From Sabellastarte sp. h YS-2021 (Eukaryota > Annelida > Polychaeta > Sabellida > Sabellidae): a stretch of 64,000 nucleotides of DNA. How positions within the stretch are numbered: the first letter of the stretch is position 1; each line of letters opens with the position of its first letter. Both the position numbers and the translations under genes were made by a program. The stretch is from NCBI GenBank assembly GCA_964017235.1, contig OZ024935.1, positions 9,936,001-10,000,000 of the forward strand, given 5' to 3'. This document shows, in pieces, positions 52,401 to 62,175 of the stretch. The notes under the pieces were generated by a model, which was not told where the DNA came from, did not search any database, and saw nothing but the letters and a program-made list of their open reading frames with translations.

Positions 52401-55400
52401 TGGCCATAACTTCATTCATATTGGGACTTTAAGGTGACCATAAAATAAGAATGTCCCTTTTGTCATCCTTTATAAGTGCATAAAGTTTAGCTGAGGTCAG
52501 TTGAACAATAAGATAGCTGGAGGCTGAAAACTTCCTTTTTTCACTGTGAGGTGACCATAACTTCAAAAATATTGCGACTTTACGGTGACCATAAAATGAG
52601 AATATCCCTTCTGCCAACCTTTATAAATGTGCCAAGTTTTATTTTAAAAATTTAAACATTAACTGAGCTTAGGGCTCAAAAACCCTATATTTTAAGTTTA
52701 AGATGGCCATAACATCATTAATATTTAAATCATAAGGTAGTAAGAGTCTTCTTTTGATGTACATCAAAATACGTTAGATATGGAAAAAGGGGCCAGATGG
52801 TTTTATTCCAATTTTATGACTTTAGGGGGGCCATAGCTCCATTAATATTACCAGTTAAGGTTACCATAAAGTCAGGATAAACCTTTAGTAAATCTCAATA
52901 TATACGCCAAGTTTGATTGAAAAAGTGATAAACTAAATGAACTGAAGGGTTAAAACCCCCTTTTTGACATTAAGGTGACCTTAATATTGCTGATACAGAT
53001 CTAAAACTTTGGCATGTGAAAGATTATCAAAAAATAGCTGAATAAGTTATCCAACAAAATGCAGAATCCTGACTGTTTTTGAGATACAGACAAAGTATCA
53101 ATTTTTAAACATAAATTACAAAAATCAAACGCCTCCCATTGAGGCATCTATGGTCCGATTGATCAGAAAATTCTTTCTGACATGCGGATTTAGGTCTAGA
53201 ATGTACCTGATAAATTTTATTAGCACTGGTGTGTGGTTTTTTTTTTTTCCAAAACGCAATGGTGGGGTGTTTTTGAAAAATGCTTAAGGTTACCTTAAGT
53301 AAAGTTTAAAGCCTCCACAAAGTATCCAAAAAATTTTTCCAGCCCCTATACTTTTAAAGAAAGATAGAAAGGAAAGAAAAATTTGAAACCCAAGAAGTTA
53401 TTTAAGAGAGACCATAATCCGGCAGAGGCGGTGATTAGTTGAAACTATGTGAAAACATATAAGCGCCCCTGACGGGCCGCTTAATTACCAGAAGGAAGTC
53501 GGTGTCCCAAATACACTTGTTGACTACTAGCCAACAGATCTGGACATTAAGGGGTTAATATACTCTGATGCTATTATTCACTATCTCTAATAATTTTAGC
53601 CAGGAGAATAAATTTGCAAGAAATTCATAAAGAGTCGGAGGCTGGGCACACTATGTTCTACCAAGTCACGCCCCAGGTTGGAATCTCCATCATGTACAAT
53701 CTCCTTATTTATAATGTGCATTTGCATAGGCAAAGTTATCAACCTACTTTACATACAAACATTCACATCATAGATATTCTTAGTGCTTATAAGGGTGATA
53801 GTATAAGTTCTACTTGGCAAAAAAATTGGAAATTTCAAAAACAGTTAGTTTTTTAACATGGTGACTTCAGACACTTTATATTGTATGTTACATGACCAAT
53901 CAAAATGCATGTGTTGCTGATGACAACCAAGATGAACCAAATGTCACATATAACTTTCTTGCTATGTGTGTGCCAAATTAGCAGTATACCTGTTCTGTTG
54001 GTACAAAATGCTGTAATTCAAAATCTTCATTCAATGACACCACTCCTTTCACATTCTCTGAAACCAGCTGAAAAATAACGACAAAAATACTGGTGTAGGA
54101 ATTGCACTGACATAAAAACTCATGCGAGATTTTGTTTTTTTGTGATAAATTTTCTGTGGAATATGAGTACTACAAGCCAATATTTAATTTTGCTAAAGAA
54201 ACTAGCAAACTTGAGCCAAGTCTCATAAACTTTCAAACTGATACCAAATATCCACAGAATACAATGACCAAATATTTGAATAGTGACTTTGCTGTTTCCC
54301 TTTCAGCTTTATGAATTGTTAATTGACTTTTGTTTTATGTACCGTAGAATATGCTAGAAGAGTATCAAGGTTAATCTGTAAGCCTAGTAGTATATCTGAC
54401 TGGTGTGAACCTGTGGTTTTGATGGCATGAAAAGGATGTTGGTTTATTATAGGTTCACCTCAACAACTAGTCTTGGTCCCTCCTGATTAGTTTAGGGACT
54501 CAAATGTATTTTCAATATTGAATTAAAACTTCACTTTGACTCTGCAAATTGATGGATACTGAAATATTGATGCACCATTTTGCAGCTACCAGTGCCTCAT
54601 TTGCCAAAACATACATGAGATATTAAAGGAAAATCATAAATTACAGGCAAGACTACTACTATTGGTTATAAGACTACTACCAAAGTGATCTGCTTTCTCC
54701 TAGATCTTAAAATGTATCTTCCAACATATGAATATTGGCGATTAAGATATAAAGTAGTTATAAACTACATATGAGGCATTAGAAACAATATGAAAATTAA
54801 GTTAATTAACATTTTGATATTGATATTTAAATCCAGGGTCAATATTTATAAGGATTCTTAAACTCACACTTAAGCTCAGACACATGATCTAAGGTATTAT
54901 CTTGTGCAAGATTATACTGAAATTGGTATTTTCAAAACTAAACTCTTGTTAGCAAAATCTCAGCCTCTGAGTTTATATACTTAAACTTAGGTGTTTATTT
55001 GTGGACAGCACAGTCTGTAATTTTTGTAAAGTTTGTGTAATCAGGGAATTCGCAAAATATTTTTACAGAATTCATGAAATCCCTAAACTGTCCATGGAAT
55101 TTACTAATTCCCTAAAACTGCTAACAAATTCATGAAATCCCTGAAACTTTGGCTAGGGATTTTGCGAAATCCCTGCACTTACTTCACTTTGACCCAGTCT
55201 TTTTGCTGCTGACATTTATTGAACTAAAATTTTAACACACGCAGTTCCTTATTGTCCTAATTTAGGGTTATATTTACAACATCGTAAAATAACATGATGT
55301 GAAAAAGATGTATTTACTCATTAAGAAAAATTGGAATAAACCTTCATTATTTTATTTACAAGGCCCATGCTTCACAAGAGGGGAATGAGAGAGAGTTGGT

Positions 55401-55552
55401 TACCCTGAACTGACCTCAGGAATCATACTTCTGAAGGGCAAGGCTCCCAGTATGACAGTCTCATCAATTCTATTGTACCACTGCCTGGAAGTGAACTTAT
55501 CCACCAGCACATTGTATGCCAGGGTGGGGTAAAATGACAGCCGGGAAAGCAT
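43259..55552 (-). CDS. PTPMT1: PTPMT1, mitochondrial phosphatidylglycerophosphate phosphatase (four coding exons)
   Basis: PTPMT1 dephosphorylates phosphatidylglycerophosphate to phosphatidylglycerol in cardiolipin synthesis at the inner mitochondrial membrane. Exons on the minus strand: 55552-55415, 54067-53990, 48422-48231, 43405-43259, all GT-AG and phase 0, giving 184 residues and a stop. Family landmarks are [63 protein letters not shown] (Asp about 88, general acid) and the CX5R signature [11 protein letters not shown] (Cys about 119, Arg about 125). It is somewhat shorter than the roughly 200-residue human protein, mainly at the N-terminus. ALEK upstream of Met resembles the vertebrate ALLEAGLARV, so a little coding may lie further 5'. 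Intron 3 of 9.5 kb contains most of the local transposons except the hAT element, which lies in the last intron. Confidence 0.93.
44493..45300. repeat. Tandem array, unit 1 (about 147 bp)
   Basis: About six units with aagtttggctatcctc, ttgaccttgaaggagggg, tccaaggtcaaat, gattcccagcccatgattt, ccaaacctctaggaccaata and ataagcgagttataagcact. Confidence 0.9.
45301..47095. repeat. Tandem array, unit 2 (about 155 bp)
   Basis: About eleven units with tgatttactcaacagtgaga, agtagctattgctcagctat, gccatgagctacaggtctg, actatgttatagctgaccc, and aataacatattt. Spacing of tgatttactca is close to 155. A shorter 60-base duplication occurs at about 46397-46457. Confidence 0.92.
47713..48230. other. PTPMT1 last intron, left of exon 3
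   Basis: No feature recognised. Confidence 0.45.
48231..48422 (-). CDS. PTPMT1: PTPMT1 coding exon 3 (catalytic)
   Basis: 64 codons from [10 protein letters not shown] to [10 protein letters not shown], with the CX5R active site [11 protein letters not shown]. Acceptor cgttacag, donor gtacgt; phase 0. Confidence 0.96.
48423..49379. other. PTPMT1 intron 3, start
   Basis: No host exon seen. Around 48955-49010 the phrase agtgccctcctttt occurs three times with small changes. From about 49200 the sequence may belong to the transposase remnant. Confidence 0.4.
49380..50100 (-). pseudogene. MULE-family transposase-like remnant
   Basis: In minus-strand order, in shifting frames: [20 protein letters not shown] and NIHLDFE (about 50060-49930, resembling the catalytic core's DFE), [34 protein letters not shown], an in-frame TGA, then [26 protein letters not shown] and [14 protein letters not shown] (49601-49383). 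The last three are the hallmark of the MULE/FLYWCH-associated family widespread in invertebrates. Stops and shifts make it a pseudogene; TIRs were not identified. Confidence 0.8.
50101..51067. other. PTPMT1 intron 3 segment
   Basis: A gagcggccc at about 50491 and a gggccgctt near 53476 are inverted and could mark ends of one element, but the match is only about nine bases. Nothing else seen. Confidence 0.3.
51082..51289 (-). repeat. SINE, main family, with 14-bp target duplication
   Basis: On + it runs from tttatttatttatttggggt to gaggtgggaggcgag, with B-box complement gggatcgaaccccgg. Perfect duplication ccatgaacctaaag at 51068-51081 and 51290-51303. The tRNA-like head is cut short by about 20 bases compared with the 60-kb copy, so it is 5'-truncated. 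Confidence 0.93.
51304..52260. other. PTPMT1 intron 3 segment
   Basis: No feature recognised; AT-rich with T runs. Confidence 0.45.
52261..52990. repeat. Tandem repeat of about 130-135 bp
   Basis: About four diverging units with aaggtg(a/g)ccataa, agaatgtccctt, cctttataagtgc, aaagtttagctg, and aacaataagatagctgga. Unit starts near 52290, 52430 and 52570; later units decay. Confidence 0.75.
52991..53989. other. PTPMT1 intron 3 segment
   Basis: No feature recognised beyond the short gacgggccgctt near 53471. Confidence 0.4.
53990..54067 (-). CDS. PTPMT1: PTPMT1 coding exon 2
   Basis: 26 codons, [18 protein letters not shown] then QHFVPTEQ. Acceptor tttttcag, donor gtatac; phase 0. Confidence 0.92.
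54068..55030. other. PTPMT1 intron 1, lower part
   Basis: No feature recognised. Confidence 0.45.
55034..55178. mobile_element. Short inverted-repeat element
   Basis: cagggaattcgcaaaatatt at the left faces attttgcgaaatccctg at the right over about 145 bases, with aattcatgaaatccct repeated inside. It may be a very small MITE; flanking duplication is unclear. Confidence 0.5.
55415..55552 (-). CDS. PTPMT1: PTPMT1 first coding exon
   Basis: Met at 55552-55550, reading [20 protein letters not shown] to SMIPE, donor gtcagt. A good acceptor (tgtgttttgacag) lies about 21 bases upstream of this Met, with open codons SIALEK between, so the exon itself likely begins near 55570 and an upstream exon exists. 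Confidence 0.88.
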
Positions 55553-56050
55553 CTTCTCCAGGGCTATGGACTGTCAAAACACAAATGGAATAAAGCTCAC
55601 AGCTCAAAAAGTAAAAAGTGAACAAAGTTATTTTTTATTCAGTGTATCATCAAACCTTCAACAAAAGGCCACTTTAAAAATAGATTCCCTGATAGAGTTT
55701 TGTAAGTCCTATTCATTTTGCAGTTGGCAGAACATATATATTCAACCATATTAGGAATACAATGTTCCTGCAAATGTTATATCAGTGTGGATTGTAACTA
55801 CTTTGTTTAACAACTCCATAAACGAGTGTGGACATGACTGTGTGTAAATAACTGGAAATGAGTCATACAGGGGTCAACTAGGAACCAGGTGTCTCTGACC
55901 AATGAAAGCTGGGAATTCAAAGATCAACCAGTCAACTGGGAGATGTCACAGGTGTTTATTCATGTGAATGCATGTTAGAACGAGGGGTTCTGGGTTTGAA
56001 GCGGAATTGCAAGACAGACTCATCAGATATACATATAACTTAAAACTTAC

Positions 56051-56130
56051 CTGTTTCAGAAGTCTTTCCCTCCCTAGGTTTCTCACTACAGAACACCGAT
56101 GATCCCCTGGTGACAACCCTATTACGTTTT
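56051..56130 (-). other. PTPMT1: Probable PTPMT1 5' exon (mostly or wholly non-coding)
   Basis: A consensus donor (acag then gtaagt) ends an exon at 56051 on the minus strand. In phase with the next exon there are about 26 open codons (SPGDHRCSVVRNLGRERLL, then KQ) but no Met before a stop, so it is likely 5' UTR. Its upstream limit is not defined. Confidence 0.45.
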
Positions 56131-56734
56131 ACGACTTCTGATTTAAGTATGACGATTTGGATGGCGTGCCTTAGAATCTGCAATTTTGAAGTTTAAACAC
56201 ATGGATACCTGATACTTGATTTAATTGCTGGTGTGCACTAAAGCGGTCCAAATTATGTATATGAGAATGTTGAATACCACAAAATAAATATTGGATAACT
56301 AAGGAACCAATCCAAGAAAATGTATTTCAACAAAATTTATACCAGAAATAGTCTCTAGCATCACTCGACTTTTGGTCCTACATTTGTTGTGATATTGAAA
56401 TCCTGAAATCATTGAGCTTTAGGGCAGTTGATGTTATTTCAATCTGAAAACAAGTCACAAAATCACTATTCAAATATTTGGCAAATATTAGAATATTTGG
56501 TATCAATTTTAAAGTTTATGGAACTGGACTCAAGTTAGCCTTCTTTTTAACAAAACCATATATGCTTTTACTACTCACATACAAAATTCATCACAAAACA
56601 CAAAATCTGACATATACTTTTGTATCTATGTTGGCTTCACAAATTTATATTTAACACAACTCTTTTTTGTACCTTACAAAAAGGATTTTCACACATTATT
56701 AATATTAACCCAATATTTATCTAAAATCTAAAAT
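56131..56734. other. Upstream of PTPMT1
   Basis: Presumed 5' flank or intron of PTPMT1. No promoter motif can be called. Confidence 0.35.
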
Positions 56735-58545
56735 CTAGCAAAAAAGTTGTGCTCTGCAAATGGTACGCAGAAGTAAAATACGCAGAAAGTAAAGTAAAGT
56801 ACGCAGAAGTTAACTATTAAGGAATAAAAAGTAGGTAGAAAACATATTCAAACAAAATACTGTAAATGCAAAAGTTTTCAGAGCTACAACTGATTTACTC
56901 AACAGTGAGAACCTGGAAGTAGCTATTGCTCAGCTATGCCATGAGCCACAGGTCTGCAAATTTACAATGTTATAGTTAACCCAAAAGTAGATGAATAACA
57001 TATTTAAACAAAATACTCTAAAACAATGCAATAGGTTTCACTTTACAACTGATTTACTTAACAGTGATAACCTCAAAGTAGCTATTGCTCAGCTATGCAA
57101 TGATGTTACACGTCTGCAATTTCACTATGTTAAAGAGGACTGAAAAGTAGATGAATAACATATTTAAAGAAATTACTGTAAATGCAATAGTTTTAAGGTT
57201 ACAATTGATTTACTCAACAGTGAGAACCTGAAAGTAGCTATTGCTCAGCTATGCAATGAGATGCAGGTCTACAATTTCACTGTGATTCCTAAGTAGGTGA
57301 ATAACATATTTAAACAAAATACTTTAAATGCAATAGTTTTAACATTACAATTGATTTACTCAACAGTGATAACCTGAAAGTAGGTATTACTTAGCTATGC
57401 AATGATGTTACAGGTCTGCAATTTCACTATGTTATAGCTGACCCAACAGTAGCTGAATAACATATTCATACAAAATACTCTAAATGCAAAAGTGTTCAAG
57501 ATACAACTGATTTACTCAACAGTAATAACCTTAAAGTAGCTATTACTCAACAATACAATCAGGTACAGGTGTGCAACTTCACTATGTTATAGAGGACTGA
57601 AAAGTAGGTGAATAACATATTCAATTAAAATACTGTAAATGCAATAGTTTTCAAGTTACTACTGATTTACTCAACAGTGAGAACCTCAAAGTAGCTATTA
57701 CTCAGCTAAGCACTGAGCTACAGGTCTGCAATTTCACTATGTTATAGAGGACTAAAAAATAGGTGAATAATAAATTTAAAGAAATTACTGTAAATGCTAT
57801 AGTTTTTAAGTTACAACTGATTTACTCATCAGTGAGAACCTGAAAGTAGCTATTGCTCAGCTATGCCATGAGCTACAGGTCTGCAATTTCACTGTGTTGT
57901 AGCTGACCCAAAAGTAGTTAAATAACATAATTCAACAAAATACTCTAAATGCAATAGTTTTCAAGTTATAGCTGATTTACTCAACAGTGAGAACTTCAAA
58001 GTAGCTATTGCTCAGCTATGCAGTGATGTTACAGGTCTGCAATTTCACTATGTTATAGCCGACCCAAAAGTAGCTGAATAACATATTAATACAAAATTAT
58101 CTTAATGCAATAGTTTTCAAGTTACAACTGATTTACTCAACAGTGAGAACTTCAAAATAGCTATTGCTCAGCTATGCAGTGATGTTACAGGTCTGCAATT
58201 TCACTATGTTATAGCCGACCCAAAAGTAGCTGAATAACATATTAATACAAAATTATCTTAATGCAATAGTTTTCAAGTTACAACTGATTTACTCAACAGT
58301 GAACACCTCAAAGTAGCTATGGCTCAGCTATGCCACGAGCTATATTGTAGCTATGGAAAAGTAGCTGGATAACATATTTTAACAAAATGCTCTAGATGCA
58401 ATACTTTTCAAGTTTTCCATGATTTCATGAATTTTAATGCACTAACAATTATTTTAAAAATTCATAAAAAATTAACTAAGAAAGATCCAGCCCTGATACT
58501 CACACACGGGAATCTACTAGTGGCCTAGTACAAGTCAGCTGACAA
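56735..58545. repeat. Satellite-bearing element, copy 3 (unit 2 array only)
   Basis: Starts with aaaaagttgtgctctgcaaa, which matches an internal point of copy 1 at about 44390, and ends with gtggcctagtacaagtcagc and gacaaaaaag. It has about ten unit-2 repeats and no unit-1 repeats. So it is 5'-truncated, and its tail lacks the stretch found at 47220-47490 in copy 1. Confidence 0.85.
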
Positions 58546-59129
58546 AAAAGAAAAAATACATATATTGATGTAGCTTCTGTACAAGTTACATTTTTATCAT
58601 GAATAATCTTATATTTAAATTATTAATTTTCTTTTTAAAACTATGTATATCATAAGATCAGAGTTGGTGAAATATGTCTAAAATTCACAAACTGAAAGAA
58701 TCGTATTAACAGATTATGGGCTTCTAGTTATTGGGATTTCTCCACCTTTAAAAGGTTGTCGACTTCATTTTAATATAAATTTTCTGACGTCTTATTATGT
58801 CAAATGACATTGTAGATAGGTGCTCTATAATGGTAAGATTAAAAGTCTGTTGAGTAAATGACAATGTGGTGAAACATTTATGGTGAAAACCTTCATCTTT
58901 GGAACAAAATTTCCCAAATAAGGATTCTGTGCCCAAAGTGTGCCAGGTTAAGTAGGAACCATACCTTTTCTTTCATCACCTGTATAAAATTGTGTACCAT
59001 GTCCATGATTAGAAATGGTCAAAACCCTTCTCGTTCACGGACATGGATAACTACACTGTTTTATACCAGTTAACGTATCTATAGTCAAGCATTCTACACA
59101 TAATAATGAATAATTTGATGATTATCTTA
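58546..59129. other. Intergenic
   Basis: No feature recognised. Confidence 0.45.
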
Positions 59130-59795
59130 ATAAAAAAAATTATCAGATATTAAGTTTTTCACTGAAATTTTAACACCACCTTTGATTTCCGGTATTACTT
59201 AATTGGGCGATTTTTTCCGTGGATGTTACTGTTCAATATTTTACTTTTAAGACATCTTACATCAAGTTATCAGTTTATTTATTGAATGACTAGTATTGTA
59301 CTCATAATAGTGACCAATTTGGTGGTGGTCTTATTAAAATCAAGCAAATATTATGCATTTTAGAGGGATGGTAAGTTGTTAACACAGCCTTTGATTTCCA
59401 GTGTTACTTTATTGGGCAATTTTTTCCATGCATGTTGGTGTCCAATGTCTTACTTTGAAGACATGTTACATTAATTTATCAGTTTATTTATCGATTGACT
59501 AGTATTGTACTCATTAGAGTGAATAATTTGGAGGTTGTCTTATTTAGATTAATTGAATATTGAGCATTTCACATGGATTTTAACATAGCCTTTAATTTCC
59601 CAGTAATATCCAATTGGGCGATTTTTGTCTGTGGATGTTGGTGCTCAATATCTTAATTTTAGGATTTCTTATGTCAAATTCTCAGTTAAATTATATATTG
59701 ATGAGTATTCTACTAGTTATAATAAACAATTTGGTGGTTGTTTCATTAAAATCAGACAGATATTAAAACATATTTAAAGTAAATTAGGTAATATT
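59130..59795. repeat. Three diverged tandem units of about 205 bp
   Basis: tttgatttcc(g/a)gt...ttgggcgattttt, gtggatgtt, tatcagtttattta, gactagtattgtactca and aatttggtggttgtctta recur in order; gggcga or gggcaa falls near 59204, 59415 and 59616. Confidence 0.8.
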
Positions 59796-60011
59796 TGGGC
59801 GATTTACATTATTTCTAGGTGATTTTCTGTATTTCTGTATTCTGGTCGACCAGAACGGTATTTAGAGGATCCTTCCTAAAAGTTGGACAACAGCGGAGAT
59901 TCGATCGCCATTTGGACCAATTGTGGTCCGGTTAATTTTAATTGAAGAGAAGTGAGGAGAGATAGATGGCCAGCAGCAATAGTCCAAGTAAAGGGGCAAT
60001 AGTGCTGACGA

Positions 60012-60052
60012 GTGTGTGTGTGTGTGGGTGGGGGGGGGGGGGGGGGGGGGTG
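60012..60052. repeat. GT repeat followed by long G run
   Basis: gtgtgtgtgtgtgtgg followed by about 22 G with few interruptions. It is a candidate G-quadruplex and a likely site of length variation. Confidence 0.9.
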
Positions 60053-60234
60053 GTGCCAGTGATTGCTCAAGGCAAGTGGTGAAAAACCCCACCTGGTGCC
60101 TCACACTTCTTCAGTAACATTAATATATTAATGAGTTGGCTATTGCATGGGTGTACCTGTATCAGTACAACTTCGCAGTTTATTGTCCAAGACATGCTAC
60201 GTCAGCTACGATGGCCAGGATGTCTTTTATTTAT

Positions 60235-60458
60235 TTATTTGTGGTTTTACGTCGCTTTCAACACTGTACACGTCATATCACGACAGGTAGTTGGAAGGGC
60301 AGAGGACACCAGTACATACAGTTTGTCAGGGTTCTGTACTGTAAACTGCCGACCAACGGTAAGCAACTATCAGCTTTCCCACTTGAGGCCATGCCTGGAA
60401 CCGAACCCCGGCCTCAGAGGTGGGAGGCGAGAGTATTACCACTCTGCCACCGTGGCCC
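60235..60458 (-). repeat. SINE, main family, full-length reference copy
   Basis: On the minus strand: gggccacggtggcagagtgg with A-box-like tggcagagtggt, B-box-like ggttcggttcc, the body gttggtcggcagtttacagt, and tail gtgttgaaagcgacgtaaaa then aaataaataaa. Target duplication tgtcttttatttat at 60221-60234 and 60459-60472. Confidence 0.93.
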
Positions 60459-60472
60459 TGTCTTTTATTTAT

Positions 60473-61089
60473 AAAATATTGCTACAAAATCCTCGCCTGG
60501 AGCCTCATGTTTCTTAAATAACAATCATCTGTTAAATATTGGGTGCACAAACCACGACATCTCTGTCAATTTACAAAGTATTGCTAGAAAACTCCTGCCT
60601 GGAGCCCCTTGTTTCCTCAATCAACAATAGCAGATATTTAACATACTGATAGAATGGTTACTTGAATATAATCAAATCAAGTTTATAATTTCAAAAGTAG
60701 TTACCCCCCTTCCCCCACTGTTTGCCAACTGCCATTCCTCATTGCCCCCTGCCCCCAACTAACTAAACACAAAGGTTACTGTATTGTCGTATATTAGCAA
60801 TATATTTTATAGATAGGAAGAGATCCTATTGTGGAGTTGTACACCCAGTATGCAACTTATTAGCAATATTTTATAAATAAAAGACCTCCTGGCCATTGCC
60901 GCTTGTCTTGGACAAATCACCGGTGTTTGGTGACTTTTTTAGTAGAAAGAACCCCCACCCCCATCGCCGCTGCCCGCTACGTCCGGTCCCCACATCCCAT
61001 CGCCGCTTCGTCCAAGTAGAATTCCAAGTTGGACAGAAGTTTTAGTTCTAGAATGTACCTATATAGAGGGACCGGTATAAAAAATTTGG
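60473..61089. other. Intergenic
   Basis: Between 60480 and 60910 a few phrases recur (cctggagcc...tgtttcttaaat or cctcaat, tattgctagaaa). No gene is seen. Confidence 0.4.
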
Positions 61090-62080
61090 GTGTCATCTGC
61101 AAATAGTACAAATGTACACAAGTATATAACTAGAGGTTTTACCATCCCAAACCTCTTTGATCAATAATAAGCGAGTTATAAGCACTTTAAGTTTGGCTAT
61201 CCTCATTTGACCTGAAAGGAGGGGCCCAAAGTCAAATCTGACCACACCATAGATTCCCAGCCCATGATTTCCTATATGTTGGTTTACCATCCCAAACCTC
61301 TAGAACCGATAATAAGTGGGTTATCAGTAATTTTAACTTTGGCTATCCTCGTTTGACCTTGAAGGAGGGGCCCAAGGTCAAATCCGACCACACCACAAGA
61401 TTCGCAGCCCATGAATTTCTATGGGTTGGTTTACCGTTCCAAACATCTAGGACCAATAATAAGGGAGTTAGAAGCACCTTTAAGTTTGGCTATCCTCGTT
61501 TGACCTTGAAGGGGGGCCCAAGGTCAAATCCGACCACACCAGAAGATTCCCAGTCCATGATTTCCCATAGGTTGGTTTACCATCCCAAACAACCAGGGCC
61601 AATAATAAGCAAGTTATAAGCACTTTTAAGTTTGGCTATCCTCGTTTGACCTTGAAAGAGGGGCCCAAGGTCAAATCAGACCACACCAAAAGATTCCCTG
61701 CCCATGATTTCCTATAGGCTGGTTTACCATCCCAAACCTCTAGGACCAATAATAAGCGAGTTATATGCACTTTTAAGTTTGGCTATCCTTGTTTGGGTCC
61801 AAGGTCAAATCCGACCACACCAGAAGATTCCCAGCCCATAATTTTCTATGTGTTGGTTTAACATCACAAACCTCTAGGACCATTAATAAGTGAGTGATAA
61901 TAAGCACTTTTAAGTTTGGCTATCCTCATTTGACCTTGAAGGCAGGGTCCAAGGTCAAATCTGACCACATCAGAAGATTCGCAGCACATGATTTCCTACA
62001 GGTTGGCTTCACATTGCAAACCTCTAGGTCCAATAGTAAGGGAGATATAGGCACTTTTAAAGTCCTCTATATGGGGTACT
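61090..62080. repeat. Unit-1 array, additional block
   Basis: About seven units of the 147-bp repeat of the 44-kb element, upstream of the element head at 62180. It must be the remains of another copy or an expansion beyond the element. Confidence 0.88.
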
Positions 62081-62175
62081 TTGGCACTCCGTGGATGACC
62101 TCGAATAAAGAGCTTCAAGGTCCAATGTCTGCAAGTTTGTAGAGTACATGTATATCTGTTATACATATCACCTAT

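Noticed and set aside
50491..53480. gagcggccc and gggccgctt as ends of one 3-kb element
   Set aside because: Nine matching bases with no flanking duplication is not enough.
59862..60104. Pro/His/Thr-rich frames near 60 kb
   Set aside because: They are translations of the C/AC complement of the GT and G runs.
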